NCBI RefSeq assembly: GCF_021155765.1
Contig: NC_060112.1
Coordinates: 20,274,001-20,338,000 of the forward strand
DNA: 64,000 nt
Direction: 5' to 3'
Source: Diprion similis
Taxonomy: Eukaryota > Arthropoda > Insecta > Hymenoptera > Diprionidae
The position numbers were made by a program, and so were the translations under genes. This document shows positions 48,680-61,100 of the stretch, in pieces. Position 1 is the stretch's first letter. Each line of letters starts with the position of its first letter. Below the pieces are notes generated by a model. The model saw nothing but the letters and a program-made list of their open reading frames with translations, did no database searches and was not told where the DNA came from.

Positions 48680-51600
48680 TTAAACTAAGTTGGTCTGAAT
48701 GAAGTCCAAAAACGACGTAACCCGAGTATAAACACCGGGAAAACCGGGTTCCGCGCACTTATGCCCGTATGAAACGACGCCAATTAAATAAGAGATCCTG
48801 CCCAGAGGAAACATCAATGGTCCACCACTGTCTCCCTGTAATAATAAACAGACACATTAGTATTGTTCAAAATTTGGTGTGGCTTAAAACGATTCTGTTT
48901 TTCGTGCACGGAAAAACACCGCAATGAATAATATGCTCACGTTATGATGTACTGTATAATGAATGTTAGGGGGTAAAAATGGAGTTTGCAAACTCACTTG
49001 ACATGCGTCTTTTCCTCCACGAGCAAAACCCGCGCACAATACTCGATCGTCTATTACTGTACTTTTGAATGGTTCAAAGGCCTTTGCACACGCCTCAGGC
49101 GACACGACGGGTATCTGCAGCTGGAGTAATCGAGTGCTTGATGGTCCGTCTGTGAATCGATATTGACAATTGTTATCCCACGAATTCTGAATGTTCGGTA
49201 TGCACCGAAATTCGAATATTTAGAAATGGCTTACTAAAATACACCGCTCCCCATCCAGCAACGAATGGAAACATTCTCGTGAAATTCCTCTCTCGAATGT
49301 TGTCCTCAAGTGGCAAACAAATCGGATGAATGTTTTCTGAAATGGAAAAGTTCCGAGTGTATTTGGCAGCATCGCGAAAATCACTGGGAGAGAACTAAAT
49401 AAAGTAAACTTTGAAAATTACGTATGTATAAATATACTTGTACATCATACATGTAATATGTAATAACAAAAAATCTTGATTTTAGTGCAAACTTACGTGA
49501 AAACGGTACGTTCCTTTCCATCCTTATCACGGCTATATCATTCGTGTAATGAGAGGGGTCGTAATCGGGATGTATAGTTATTTTTTCGATAGGTATGTCG
49601 ATCGGATTTGCTCCGTCATTATCGCTGACCAAATCTAAGTCACCAAGTCGTACAAGGTACAGATCTTTACGGTTGAAAACGCAGTGACCTGCAGTAATAA
49701 TGTGGCGGGATGAAACCAAAGTACCGCCACACAACCATTTCGGGTGACTACCGGCTCTTGTCGGTTTGTATCCAAGCGCCACTATCCACGGCCAAGCACC
49801 TGAAGATCATTGAATGCAATTGAATAAACGATGAGTCTCAAATTACTGTACCCGACTGCTTTTCTTCGTAAAAAAAATCTCCACGAATATCTACCCAATG
49901 TTGCTGGAATTCCGCCGACAACTCGAGTGTACGTCGCATTGCTGAGGCCGCACTCATTCGGATACAATGGTCCATAAGACGCCACCTGTCTTCCAACCAT
50001 AGGTGTAGTGACCGGTGCAGAGGTAATTGATTGTGAATCCAATGGACAGCAAACTCTCGGATCGAGCCCTTCGAATCCGCACACAGAGCTTCGCAAATAA
50101 TTTCCTGCGGCATTTCCCTGCGTGAGGAGGATATCCAACAGGCTTTGACATCTCCTTATGTTGATGCACGTTCCACCCTCTCCTGACGACGTTGTACAAT
50201 CGATATTGTCAAAATCTGTGAATCAAAAATGCGATTCTGTAATGTTGCGGAAACTTTGACTGGTAAATTGCGTCGGAAGCATGACTAACGACAAAAAGTT
50301 AAGAGCTTGAATATTACACCTGCAGATAATGAAAATGTCGGTACTCTGTATGAATTATGAGCAAATCGCCATGCGAAATTTTCAAGCATTATAGCACTTG
50401 GTATTTGTTCCCACCTTGATGAAAATTAATGAGGAATGTATCGATGTGAACTTCACCGCATATTTTATGCATGCCGTAGACATATTTATTACGCAATTCA
50501 TTACAGCGTCGAGTGAAGTGCCGGGAGCATTTGTGACGTTGCGTTAAAATCATGCAGCAAATATGGCCTTCTGACGAACGTTAATATTTAATATTAACTC
50601 TACTCGGAACTCGACAGGAATATCGGAATGCACAATATGACGAGTCAATAAAAACATGAATTGCGACTATGACGTGGAAATATTTTGCGTAAACGATGCT
50701 GCAAATGTCTTTAATAGGTAGATATACGTGCAATATGTATATTATTGCAGACCGGGAGTCGAATTACTATTATTTACTACTCTTGCACGGGTGAATAGTT
50801 ATAACTACGGCATTTCACTGGGCACAATCGTCACAAATTTTTGGTCTCTTAATTTTTAAATTACTTCTTAACTTATGAGACTTGAGTAATGCGTAGTTCC
50901 TAATATCTCACGGTTAGCATGTATTCAATACATGGGACTTCGCTCAATATTCTGTCCATACTTACTTTTAAGCGAAGCACTGAATACCTTATTGAAGTAA
51001 AAGTGTTCAGACTCGCGAATAATACTTATTTTACTACTTGGCAATCCTACAGAAGTCTATTTAACTCTTTTACAATTCATTTGTTTTACATACTTTTACG
51101 ACGTAATGGTTTACAGATTAATAATAAATTACATTAAAAAATTAAAATAAATCAAAGTCCGCCGAATAATTATAAGCATTTGTGAACTATACATGAATCA
51201 ACTTTAATGGTGGTTAATTGTTTACAATTTTCTGGATTCAACTGGGTCATTAGGTAAGCGATCAATTGGTACCATCGAACAATTAATGAAACTGAATATA
51301 CTGTATTCAGTTATATTATACCACCAAAAATAAAAGGTAGATAATTTTAATAAAACAAAACTTAAATCTCAACTATTTTCATTTTTACCAGGAATCTGAC
51401 GTATCAGTTCTTCGTATTTGAGGATAGTAGATCCGTATTGTATAATGTGGTAACTATAATTCACGAACGGTCTCCAAGAACGGATACTTTTCGTAGAAAT
51501 AAATGAATCGGCTTGTCGAAGATCGGTCGATCGCCGCTGTCCATGACACAATTTACTGTGTCACCGCATATGCAGCATTGAGGCGTTTGATCATTGGACA

Positions 51601-52939
51601 TTGAATATCGAATAGTACTACATACATACATTTCTGTTGCGCTTTCAGATTCCTGATGTGTGAAACAAGCCGTGAAGCATAACTCCATTTCATTCGAAAG
51701 AATATACTATAGTTGAAAAAGGAAACGGAAGAACAGGCATGATTGAAGTACAATAATCGCATGACATTTCGCGCGTGCTCACACGTGATGCACGGTGTTC
51801 ATTCCCATTTGTCCGTGCTTACTGTAATTACAACAATTTGAAAACAGCTGCTCGTACACTTCCTCGACGATGGTTTTTCCGACAAAATTGCCGTTTCCGA
51901 AACTATTTAGTTACTCATAATCCCCTCCATTGAATTTCACACCATAGTGTATTTTCGGATCGGAATTTAAGGACTGACTTTTTCCGCGAGGAAATTCATT
52001 ACGTCACAGTGTTCGTTATAATGGCATTTGTCAATCGCTTTCTTCCTTTTCCCGAAGTTCAAATTTCACGTTACAAACAATTTCTTCCATTCGGTTGTTG
52101 TCATTGGTAACTTTTGTCGCAGAACAACATTTTAATGCAGATTGAAGTATCGGATAACCCAATGGGAATTTCCCGTTTCGATTCATCGGGCGATATTAAT
52201 TATCTTTCCACACTTTGATACGTCCATGACCCCGGGTGTGCTTGTGGTTACGTTGACATGAATTTGCGATCCTTTAAAGCAGTCACGCCACCGATACTTA
52301 TTGTGAAACACATTTTAGTGATCGTGACCTCCTGGACGAACAACTCTCTCTTGGTCTGTCCTCTCGTCGAAGCATCAAAGTTTCGGTGTACAACCTCGCC
52401 CAAGGCTATAACTGCTGTTCCGAGTGTAATTGCAGCGGTTATTTTTATTCAAGGTACACATTCATACCTACAGGTATGACGTATACGCTTTGTCGGTTTA
52501 TCTCCGCCTGCAGACCATTCATAGAAAAGTACTTTGCGGTGTCCTGATGTATCTTCCTTCCGGTGCGGTGCATGGTTAAGCTTCCTCTTGTGAACTTGGA
52601 CCGTGGCACCTGTTTTCCGCGTGTTTCATTCTACATCATAAACTGTTTTCCTCGATCTCTTTTTCAATTCACTTTTATCACGAGCCAGCGATCATTGACT
52701 GCGAAGCGTGGGGTCAACCTCCACATACAGAAAATCATTTGCACCGCAATTAATAAGTACAACATAATGTATAATAACCACCGAATTTTTGAACTTGAAC
52801 TAAAGATGAATCACGCTGATCAACAAGTAGATATAATCACAACCAGTACAGCATAAATTAAAATTGTGTTTTTACCTTGCGCGGAAGTTGACTGCAGCAG
52901 CAGCAACACTGCGAATACGCCAAAACAAGTCAGCTGCAT
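48680..52939 (-). CDS. Secreted CLIP-domain trypsin-like serine protease
   Basis: Six coding exons on the minus strand: 52,939-52,876, 50,215-49,895, 49,799-49,497, 49,336-49,235, 49,149-48,998 and 48,835-48,680, giving 365 residues. It begins with a signal peptide ([20 protein letters not shown], about 1-20). A CLIP domain follows with cysteines at 28, 38, 44, 67, 77 and 78, then a linker and a probable activation cleavage at Arg119 before VVGG. The catalytic triad is complete: His167 (TAGHC), Asp216 (NDIAVI) and Ser317 (GDSGG). Asp311, six residues before the serine, sets trypsin-like specificity. Such proteases are secreted zymogens of haemolymph cascades (prophenoloxidase and Toll activation) and also occur in hymenopteran venoms. 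The substrate cannot be inferred. Intron 1 is about 2.66 kb. Confidence 0.94.
51389..51690 (-). pseudogene. Possible decayed CLIP exon inside intron 1 of the protease
   Basis: On the minus strand one frame gives a cysteine-bearing piece ([10 protein letters not shown]) and, after a frame change, a second frame gives [20 protein letters not shown], then [12 protein letters not shown] before a GTAAAAATG donor. The order and spacing recall a CLIP domain with lost cysteines. Similarity is weak and the reading requires a frameshift, so this may be chance. Confidence 0.25.
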
Positions 52940-55819
52940 CTCGTCGTCCTTGTGTCTGTCTGCGGAAAATCAACATATGTATATAACGATACGGATGGAT
53001 TATACAGATTTACAGTAAACGGTATATCAGAGGATAAACATAATTTGATAGACACTTTGAACTTCTTGTACACAAGCTATTCCCAGGCCGACTTATTTGT
53101 TACGCAAGATTCATGAAAGACCAGGAAAAGACGGTAACGCTGTCGATGACACACCTGTCCCTGCAGCCACTGATTTCAAGAATCGTCAATTTCGCCACCA
53201 ATGATTTTCACATAACACATAAACAAGGCCAGCGGATACATGGGACCTATTGAAGTTTCGTAATTGCGGCCAATAGATTTATGATTACTGAAAACTTACG
53301 GACAGATATATCCTCATGTATATGCGCGTATGCCTGTGTGTGTATGCATTTTTTAAGATACAATTTACATTCAGGTGATAAATCACGATTAACCATATTA
53401 ACAGCAACGATTGCTGCCCGTATACCTATATTGGACGAAAATACTGTGCGATATAGCTTCAAAGTCTAGAGCCGATTGTGCAATCAATTTTCGCGTTACT
53501 TCTTTCACTTTATTTATTCTTCAAAATACCACTGATTTGAGCCACCATGGTTTGATTGGGATATCGTTGTATAACGGTGTCTCTATTACCGAATACAATA
53601 ACCATTTGTCAAAAAATTAATTTGTTCAGACATTCGGCACTTTTAGTTGTGACTATACAAGATTATCCTCGTTACCCCCAACTGACACTCATTTATATTA
53701 AATGTATGATTTCTCTGAGTTCGAAACCTTACGGAATTTGTGAAGATCGGCAACTTTATGAAAATTCAGACCACTTTACATAATCATTTTGCGCAAATTT
53801 TGTGTGGGTTTGCAAAATTCTGAGCTATACTGATTTGAAAGCACCTTAAATGCATCCTTACGCCGCACGCTGCAATAGATAGGACGTGAATAATGCAATT
53901 ACGTAGTATGATTTGATGACGTAATGAATATTCGATGCCAACCAACTAAAGTCGTCGGAAATAAACATTTTTTAAGGGTATTTCTGACGAACAACAATAA
54001 TTGGGAAATAATAACAACTGGAAAGCTTGATCGGTATAAACGTTAATTATATTTTACGATCATTATAGGCGAGTGTTTGATTACGGAGAGTATCGTCTAG
54101 ACGGAATCATATGGTCTGAAACTTGATGAAAAACAACCTACAGGTACGTACGTTTGACGGCAGGATAATTGATCACAAGGCTTATGCTTCAGAACAACAT
54201 AATATGTCAATATCGTGTCCTTGGCAATGACATCAGAATAAGGTATAGCTCTATAATGTACTATCGTGTGATTTCAAATTTCGTCTAGATCGGCAGTGGT
54301 AAGAAATCGTGCGAAATACGCGATATACTCATTCTTGTTAACATATTGCTAGACGTATATATGCGACGAGAATTCAAACAGGGAAATCACTCTGTAACAA
54401 GATCTTCAGATTTGTATGATACGATTATTCATCAGCGGCTTCGTATACCAGACGGTAATTAGGGTGGACATTATGCATGATGGATTTGAACGCTGTTGAT
54501 TGGTTCATGGTCGATTTTTGGCAACGACCCCGGTAACCGGATGTTCCGCTTCACGCTGCGATGTTCCTTCGAATGATTTCCGGTTAGACGTATTTTAGTG
54601 CTATTCGCGTTTATCGTTAGTGTTGCGCGTCTAATGGAATTTCACCTTTTGCACATTGTTACTGCAGCCTCTCGCTGCGGTTTGTCATATTTAACATTAA
54701 TGGATGGACTTAAACATGCAAATAAATTTGATATAGTAAAAATTGCGTTGCCTGCTGACTATCGTAGTAAAAAATACGTATAGTTGTAAAAAGAATTGAT
54801 CAAAACTCGATATCACGAAAATTCCGCTCACATAAAGAGTAACGTTAAAAATTATCAGAACACTGAGCATCTTTAAAAATACGTATCCATTTAAGAATTT
54901 TTTTAAGATGATTTTTACTTTGTTTTACCTCTTTACAATGGTTTTGAGATGATATGAAAATTGAGGACTTTATTCCGTCACGAAAATTACTAAAAGCGTT
55001 TTGACTATCAATACCGCAACCTTAAATTATATACCACATATTACATATACCAAATATCAATTATTACATTTTGTAGGCATATTAATTGCGAATCAGAAAA
55101 TATGTATATTTTTTATTTATTTAGTACACCTTCCGTACTATAATATAATAGAAAATACAAAAACTCGAACAAGTGGAGAAGTTATGATAAATAAATAAGA
55201 GGGTATATTTTTTGGTTCGCAATTAATCTGCCTACAACATGTACTAATTGATATTTGGGCAGAGGAAGAAAACAATTGCATCTGAAAATGGAAATGATCG
55301 TAGTATATTGTTTCGACGCAATTGCAGGTGATAATGAACAAATGCGGTCCCTTTTATTCAATGAATTTCATATCGGAACAGCATTATTTGCAAGATATTT
55401 TTACTGTTGGATACTATACATAGATTTATGACATGCATACTACGATTTACAGTAAAGTAATGCTCACCGTTTTAATTCGATCTGTCGACTTACACTCGAA
55501 GCGTTGTAGGATTAGTTTGAGTAGGAATACATACGACTACAGACAATTTTCATTTGTGTCGCGAGTACAGCTCGATGGCAGAGTCGAAAGGAGACTGCGT
55601 TAATCCCGATTGCCATTCTCTTTATATTTGACTGGAGTAGAGCTAGCAGGGTCGTGATGCTGTGAGTAGGGATTATAGAATACCATCCTATGAGTGAATT
55701 AAATTTTCGACGTAATGATGGTTTTTAATGGAAATGGTGGGGCAATGACTCCAAGTTTGGTTGACACATCAATTTTTGAATTTAAATTAATCCGAATTAA
55801 TTCAAATTTAATTTCGTTA

Positions 55820-56061
55820 GGGGCCGTCCATAAATTACGCAACACACTTTAGGGGGGTGCCGGGGTCAGACCCGTAAGCGTAATTTCTTGCTTTTTTCAG
55901 CTTTCCTCGTGGTATAATTGATTTCAAATTCGAAATTCGCGCATATGCGGTTACCTCCTGGGGGGGGGGGGGGGGGGGGGGGGGCTACATTATGGAGCGT
56001 TACACAGGAGGGGGAGTCAAAATCGCCCAAAAAGTGCATTACGTAATTTATGGGCGGTCCC
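55820..56061. mobile_element. PIF/Harbinger-like MITE
   Basis: A 242-bp element with 23-bp inverted ends (GGGGCCGTCCATAAATTACG on the left, CGTAATTTATGGGCGGTCCC on the right). It is flanked by TTA on both sides (55,817-55,819 and 56,062-56,064), the 3-bp target-site duplication typical of PIF/Harbinger. It has no transposase and contains a G25 run. Confidence 0.85.
55960..55984 (+). repeat. Poly-G run inside MITE
   Basis: Twenty-five consecutive G residues in the element's interior. The length may be imprecise because such runs sequence poorly. Confidence 0.85.
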
Positions 56062-57042
56062 TTAATTTCAAAAAATTTATTTATAATTTTGCTCAGTCCA
56101 AATTGATTCATGTAATGCAATTCAATTCCATTCCATTTAATTCATGTTAATTAATATAAATTGAATTAATTCACCTGTGACTGACACGCTAATTCAACAA
56201 GTTACTTCCCCCTCAGTTGTTACGTTTATTGAACTAATTATTGTTTATCACATGCGTATAAGTACCGCAAAAACGTTAAAGACGTTACAATTGAGGTCGC
56301 GGTCGAGGAGGTCGCATTTACGTATACAAACTTGTGAATGAAATTGACAATTTTGCCTTTATCTCGTTTATTGGTGGTATAATTCCGCATACAAATAATT
56401 TTTAATTATGCTGTTTAAAGAAAATTTACCACATGCTTATTGAAAGTAGCCGTGACAGACTTGCAGTAGCTCAAGACCTTAATTTATACGACTTTTAATT
56501 CACGTTTCTTAAAAATTGTCAGCTGATTTTCGAAATTGAAAAATCCTCCTTCATGCGGTTTGATTATTTTCATGGTACGATTGGAATTATGTTTAAATTT
56601 TATTGTTGTACGGTTGCCGCTCAAATCAGGGTTCAACTGTGTTTTGCTTCTCGATCATTGATCGTGATTTAAATATTATAAGTGGAAGAATGATTTTTCT
56701 AGACTACGTTTGTCCAATGTTGGCATTGAAATGTTAAAACAATACGATATATAGACTGAATCATGATACTATAACGATACCAATATACAAAATAAATTCA
56801 ATATTCAAATATACAAATTCAAGACGTGGTACATAATTGTTCTGCTACGCAAAGCGCCATCGATGGATATTTCTTGTGTCGACATCTCTGAGCATTTGCA
56901 CGAATTACTTCAACATCGAGTGAATCACTTGGTGAAAATCAGGATCAGGGTGAAGATCAAAGCAATACCTTGTTTAATGTTGATTGTAGTCGGTGAATAC
57001 TGAGGTTACAGTCATTCGTGCTAATTTGATTTTCATATTAAA

Positions 57043-57549
57043 ATGGATTTGTCGAAGATGTCGAACGAAAAAAAATTACACCTTTGCAAATGGTATTTCC
57101 GTGGTGAGTCTAATTCCATTCCCCCATTATACTATGGTCTGCGTATTTATGTGATTTCAATGTAATCATGGTTTTGACACCTGTCAGGAGGTTTCGCTAT
57201 GCTGCCGTTTCTATGGGCGGTTAACGCTGTTTGGTTTGCCAAAGAAGCTTTCACGGTTCCACAGTACGATGAGCAAAAACAAATTCGAAGTTGTAAGTAC
57301 ACGTCTTAAATACATCTTTTATGACACCCGTGTTCAATAATTCTGATGCGCATACATACTGTGCCAATGATTCAATAATGGATAAAAATCTATTCAATTT
57401 TATTTTCAGACGTGATATTTTCTGGCCTGGGAGCTCTCCTATGGTTCGCTGGACTCTTAGCTTGGATCATTACGTTTCAAACACACCGTGCTGCCTGGGG
57501 TGAATTCGGCGACACGATTAGCTATATTATTCCTACTGGAATTCCATGA
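57043..57549 (+). CDS. pen-2: Gamma-secretase subunit PEN-2
   Basis: Three exons, 57,043-57,103, 57,188-57,292 and 57,410-57,549, encode 101 residues, the same size as human and fly PEN-2. Conserved features are the N-terminal [19 protein letters not shown] (first hydrophobic hairpin), a short polar loop with [11 protein letters not shown], and a second membrane segment ending in [15 protein letters not shown], followed by the conserved C-terminal tail SYIIPTG. PEN-2 is the small membrane subunit needed for presenilin endoproteolysis and gamma-secretase activity, hence for Notch cleavage. The ATG was chosen because it gives the family N-terminus [18 protein letters not shown] lies 8 bp after the stop. 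The gene is tail-to-tail with the SLC37-type gene. Confidence 0.96.
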
Positions 57550-58174
57550 GATTTAAAATAAATCTAGGCAAAATAGAACAATACCGTCATAGGCATTTTA
57601 TTCATATTAATTTTCTGTCAATTCTTCAGTTGTTAGAAACGTAGGTATTAACATGTCAGACATAGGTAAAGAAAAATTTTTGCATCTTCTAATAACGTTT
57701 GAGAGTGTCACGTTGCTCAAAGTGTAAGACAAATTTATTGCCTTTTTCCATATATCTGTACTATGATTGTGACAATTCATCATTAATATTGATATCTGTC
57801 ATCTGTGTTATAGGAAAGAGGATAATGAAGGTATGCAAATTAGTTGCGAACATTTAACAGCATTTTATGTGATTAAATGAATTTAAACATATACACATAT
57901 TTTTGTTATCAAAGAAATAAAATAATAGTATGTCTAGAAACAATTTTTAGGTACATAAACAATCGTTGTTATTTATTTACAATATATGATCCATATATTT
58001 TGTATAATGAAGTATAGGACACAATTTGTACACCTGAGAAAAGGCGTAATTTAATACATATGTATATCAGCACACTTTTCGTGTTGTATATTTTCATATT
58101 TTATTTTGCTCATTTGACACACTTTATGAACGTATCACGGTGGAAATTTATATGCATAGCACCTCAGACTAAAT
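57550..58174. other. Tail-to-tail spacer, PEN-2 and SLC37 3-prime UTRs
   Basis: About 625 bp of AT-rich sequence. Plus-strand AATAAA at 57,557-57,562 and minus-strand AATAAA at 58,100-58,105 are likely poly-A signals for the two converging genes. Nothing else seen. Confidence 0.6.
58100..58105 (-). terminator. Polyadenylation signal, SLC37-type gene
   Basis: AATAAA on the minus strand about 70 bp beyond the stop codon. Confidence 0.5.
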
Positions 58175-61100
58175 TCAGGCAGCCCGCCGCCGTTGCATGC
58201 ATAAATTTAATTCCCTATAGACCAGCCGTGAAAGCAGCTGAAACAAATTAAAATTGGGAATAATCGTATATATATCGTATGATAAAGTATGTCGACTTTC
58301 GTGAGTGATTAATAAACATTTTCAACTAAGCTCTGTTAGTGAGATTTGTAAAACCTAGCGATACTAACTAAAAAAAATGCTTTCATAATATCCAATCATA
58401 AAGAAAAAATCTACTATTAATAATGCTTACCAAAAGCGCTATTACATCAGAGATCATTAACATGTAAAATACATTGTGCCATCCTGCCCAATTAGAAACT
58501 AGACCTGCTAACAATGGGCCGACGGCAGCTCCAATACTTCCGGTTCCGTCAATGATTGCAGTTACAGTTGCCAGGGCTCTTGAGTTACTCCCTAAACTAG
58601 GATGCGTGCCAAGTTCAGCTGATACAGCTGTGGTAATTAGCGCATAAGGACCATTAACTAATATTCCTGCCAGAATGAGCAGCGCAATGGTAATTCCGAT
58701 ATTGATACTACCAAAGGAATCGTAAAGAAATAGCTGTAATTGATAAATGAATGAATCATGAATGAGCTACTGAGCACATGAAGCTACATCATCAAAAACG
58801 TATCAGTATGTCGAGTACTTACCATAGGGACGGCCAACGATAACATACCCGCACAGGTAACAGCACTCATTCCAGTGTAATCAGAAAGTAGACCAGCTGT
58901 CACTGCTCCAATTATTCCTCCAATATCAAATAAAGTTGACAAATCTGCACTTATTTTGGCACTGAAGTTGGCTATAATGAATAAACGAACAAAATGGTAA
59001 ATTAAGCAGAGCAAAACTGTTATGATATAATACCAGTAATTTGTTACGTTATACTGCAAGTCTGATCTACTAAGTAGATAATTTTTATTCTAGAGAATCC
59101 AAAATTCGTTGTTGTGATACTGCAAAAATAGTGTTTTGTACATGCCTGATGAAGCTATATACAGAGGCAGCCAGTACAGGAATGTATAGCTTACTAGCTT
59201 TGCAAAAAAAAGGCATAGTGAAAATTCAACTACTCCGGGTATCCGAAGAGCTCCAATAAATCCAATAGGCTTATCTTCCCCAGAACTGCTACTCCTTCGA
59301 TTTACCACTAGCATAGGACTGGTTTCGGTGCGAAGAATCACCTCCTTGAATATATAACGTTAGTATAAAATAAATTTTTCAAATTAATATGAAATATATT
59401 GTTTTTATTAATATATGCAACCCAAATTGTGGATCCAAGTTGAAATATTTAATATATTTATCATACAATTTGTTTGCATGCATTAACACTGACTAACACT
59501 GCTTGTTAAAAAAACCAGTAAAGAATTAATATTCTTTAGATAGCTTATCCAATCCATATTTGAAAGCCAATTTCTAAGCAATAAATTTGCATCGCAAGCA
59601 CTGCAATGGATAACAGTATCATTCAGATTGCAAAATTATGTAACTAAAAGTTCCCGTGTAATAATAGCACATCCAACTAGAAGTTTATCATGCATTACAT
59701 ATCAGAAGCTTTAATTTCATAAATGATGCAGTTACATTTTCACAACACTCTAGACTTACGTACAAGCATCTTTAAATAAAATAGTACCAAAGCCTAGGAA
59801 AATCAATGTTAGTATAGTGATTAGAAAATGAAAAACATGCACTTACGCCATCAATATATTGAATACGCAACGCGTTGTGGTTGATCGCTTGCTAGGAAAC
59901 AACAAAGAGATGCTTAGGTTCATTAAAAGGCGTGCAAATAGAACTTAATGGGCTTAACTAAGTGAATCCATCTGAAAAAAGTAGCAAATTTTGACAATTA
60001 ATTTCAAATCAGTAATTTTCCATTAAAAAACTGGAATCAAATTACTTACAACTACATAGTTAAGGATATCAATATGTTCAACTTTAAATCACGTTTTTCT
60101 TTTTTATGTAAAATAAGTATTTTACCAGTCTGGAATTCAAGTTGAAAGTAGTATTAATGATTGAAATATAAAGCTTCCAATAATTTCAAACTCTAGTTGC
60201 TTTAATTATGGGTGCATTGGCTTCCAAGTTATTGTAAATTAAATTGAGCACATAATACTTTACTACTTACGCTGACAAAACAATGAAATTTGCTGTATCC
60301 GGACGTGCCAGAATGGCTGATAATTTATCAGTACTCACCCAGATGATGAAAGAATGAATGTGTGCAAGCAAACGAATGTGAAAGAGAATCCACAATCTGA
60401 ATTTACATGGCATAATTGAGTACTGCTTCAGCTATTGTTAGACACATCTGCCTACTCAGTATTAAGAAGGTATTTACATAAATGGTAGAAATGATACATT
60501 TATTGAAGATGCAACGAGAGTACACATTGAGCAATTGAGAGTACACATGAGTACAGGCCAATTATGCATGTTATAGTCAAAAGCCAATATCTATATTCAC
60601 CCTCGCATGCCCTCTTATGTGTACTTTCAAAGTCTGTACAATTTTTGCAATCAGTTGGGTGCTCACTAATGGAAGTTAGAAATAAATAAGCACCAGAAAC
60701 AAACCAAAACAAATTTTCTAACTACAGCGAGATTGGAAAATAGAAATATAAACAACTAAAAGTAAGCTGTGTCAGTCTGTATGACTTTGAGCGGCTATTC
60801 CCTATTATGGGACTCACATTATTTGCTGAATGATTTGCCTCTGGATCTTCAATGGCACTGCTTTCGTCAGAGCTATTTGTTACATCTACCTTTCTGTAAC
60901 CTGGAGGTTCAGGCGGTAAGCATCCAACATCCACAGGATTTGGAGCTAGGAAGAGAAACAATAAAAAGCCGGCAACGCCCATAATAGCTCCAGGTACCAT
61001 AAAGCTGAGGCCCCAGTCTGTTTCGACAAATTCAGCAGCAATTAAGCTGCCTAAAATATTTCCTAAGGATGTGTGGGAGTTCCAAATTCCAAAGATCAGA

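Larger units (their letters stand above)
52940..57042. other. Intergenic region between protease and PEN-2 promoters
   Basis: Holds the promoters of both flanking genes, pointing away from each other. Short open frames show no similarity I recognise. The only clear insertion is the Harbinger-like MITE at 55,820-56,061. Confidence 0.5.

Noticed and set aside
60240-60420. Two further candidate exons (58 and 46 nt) in the long SLC37 intron
   Set aside because: Neither length nor their sum is a multiple of three, so inclusion would break the frame into the next conserved exon.
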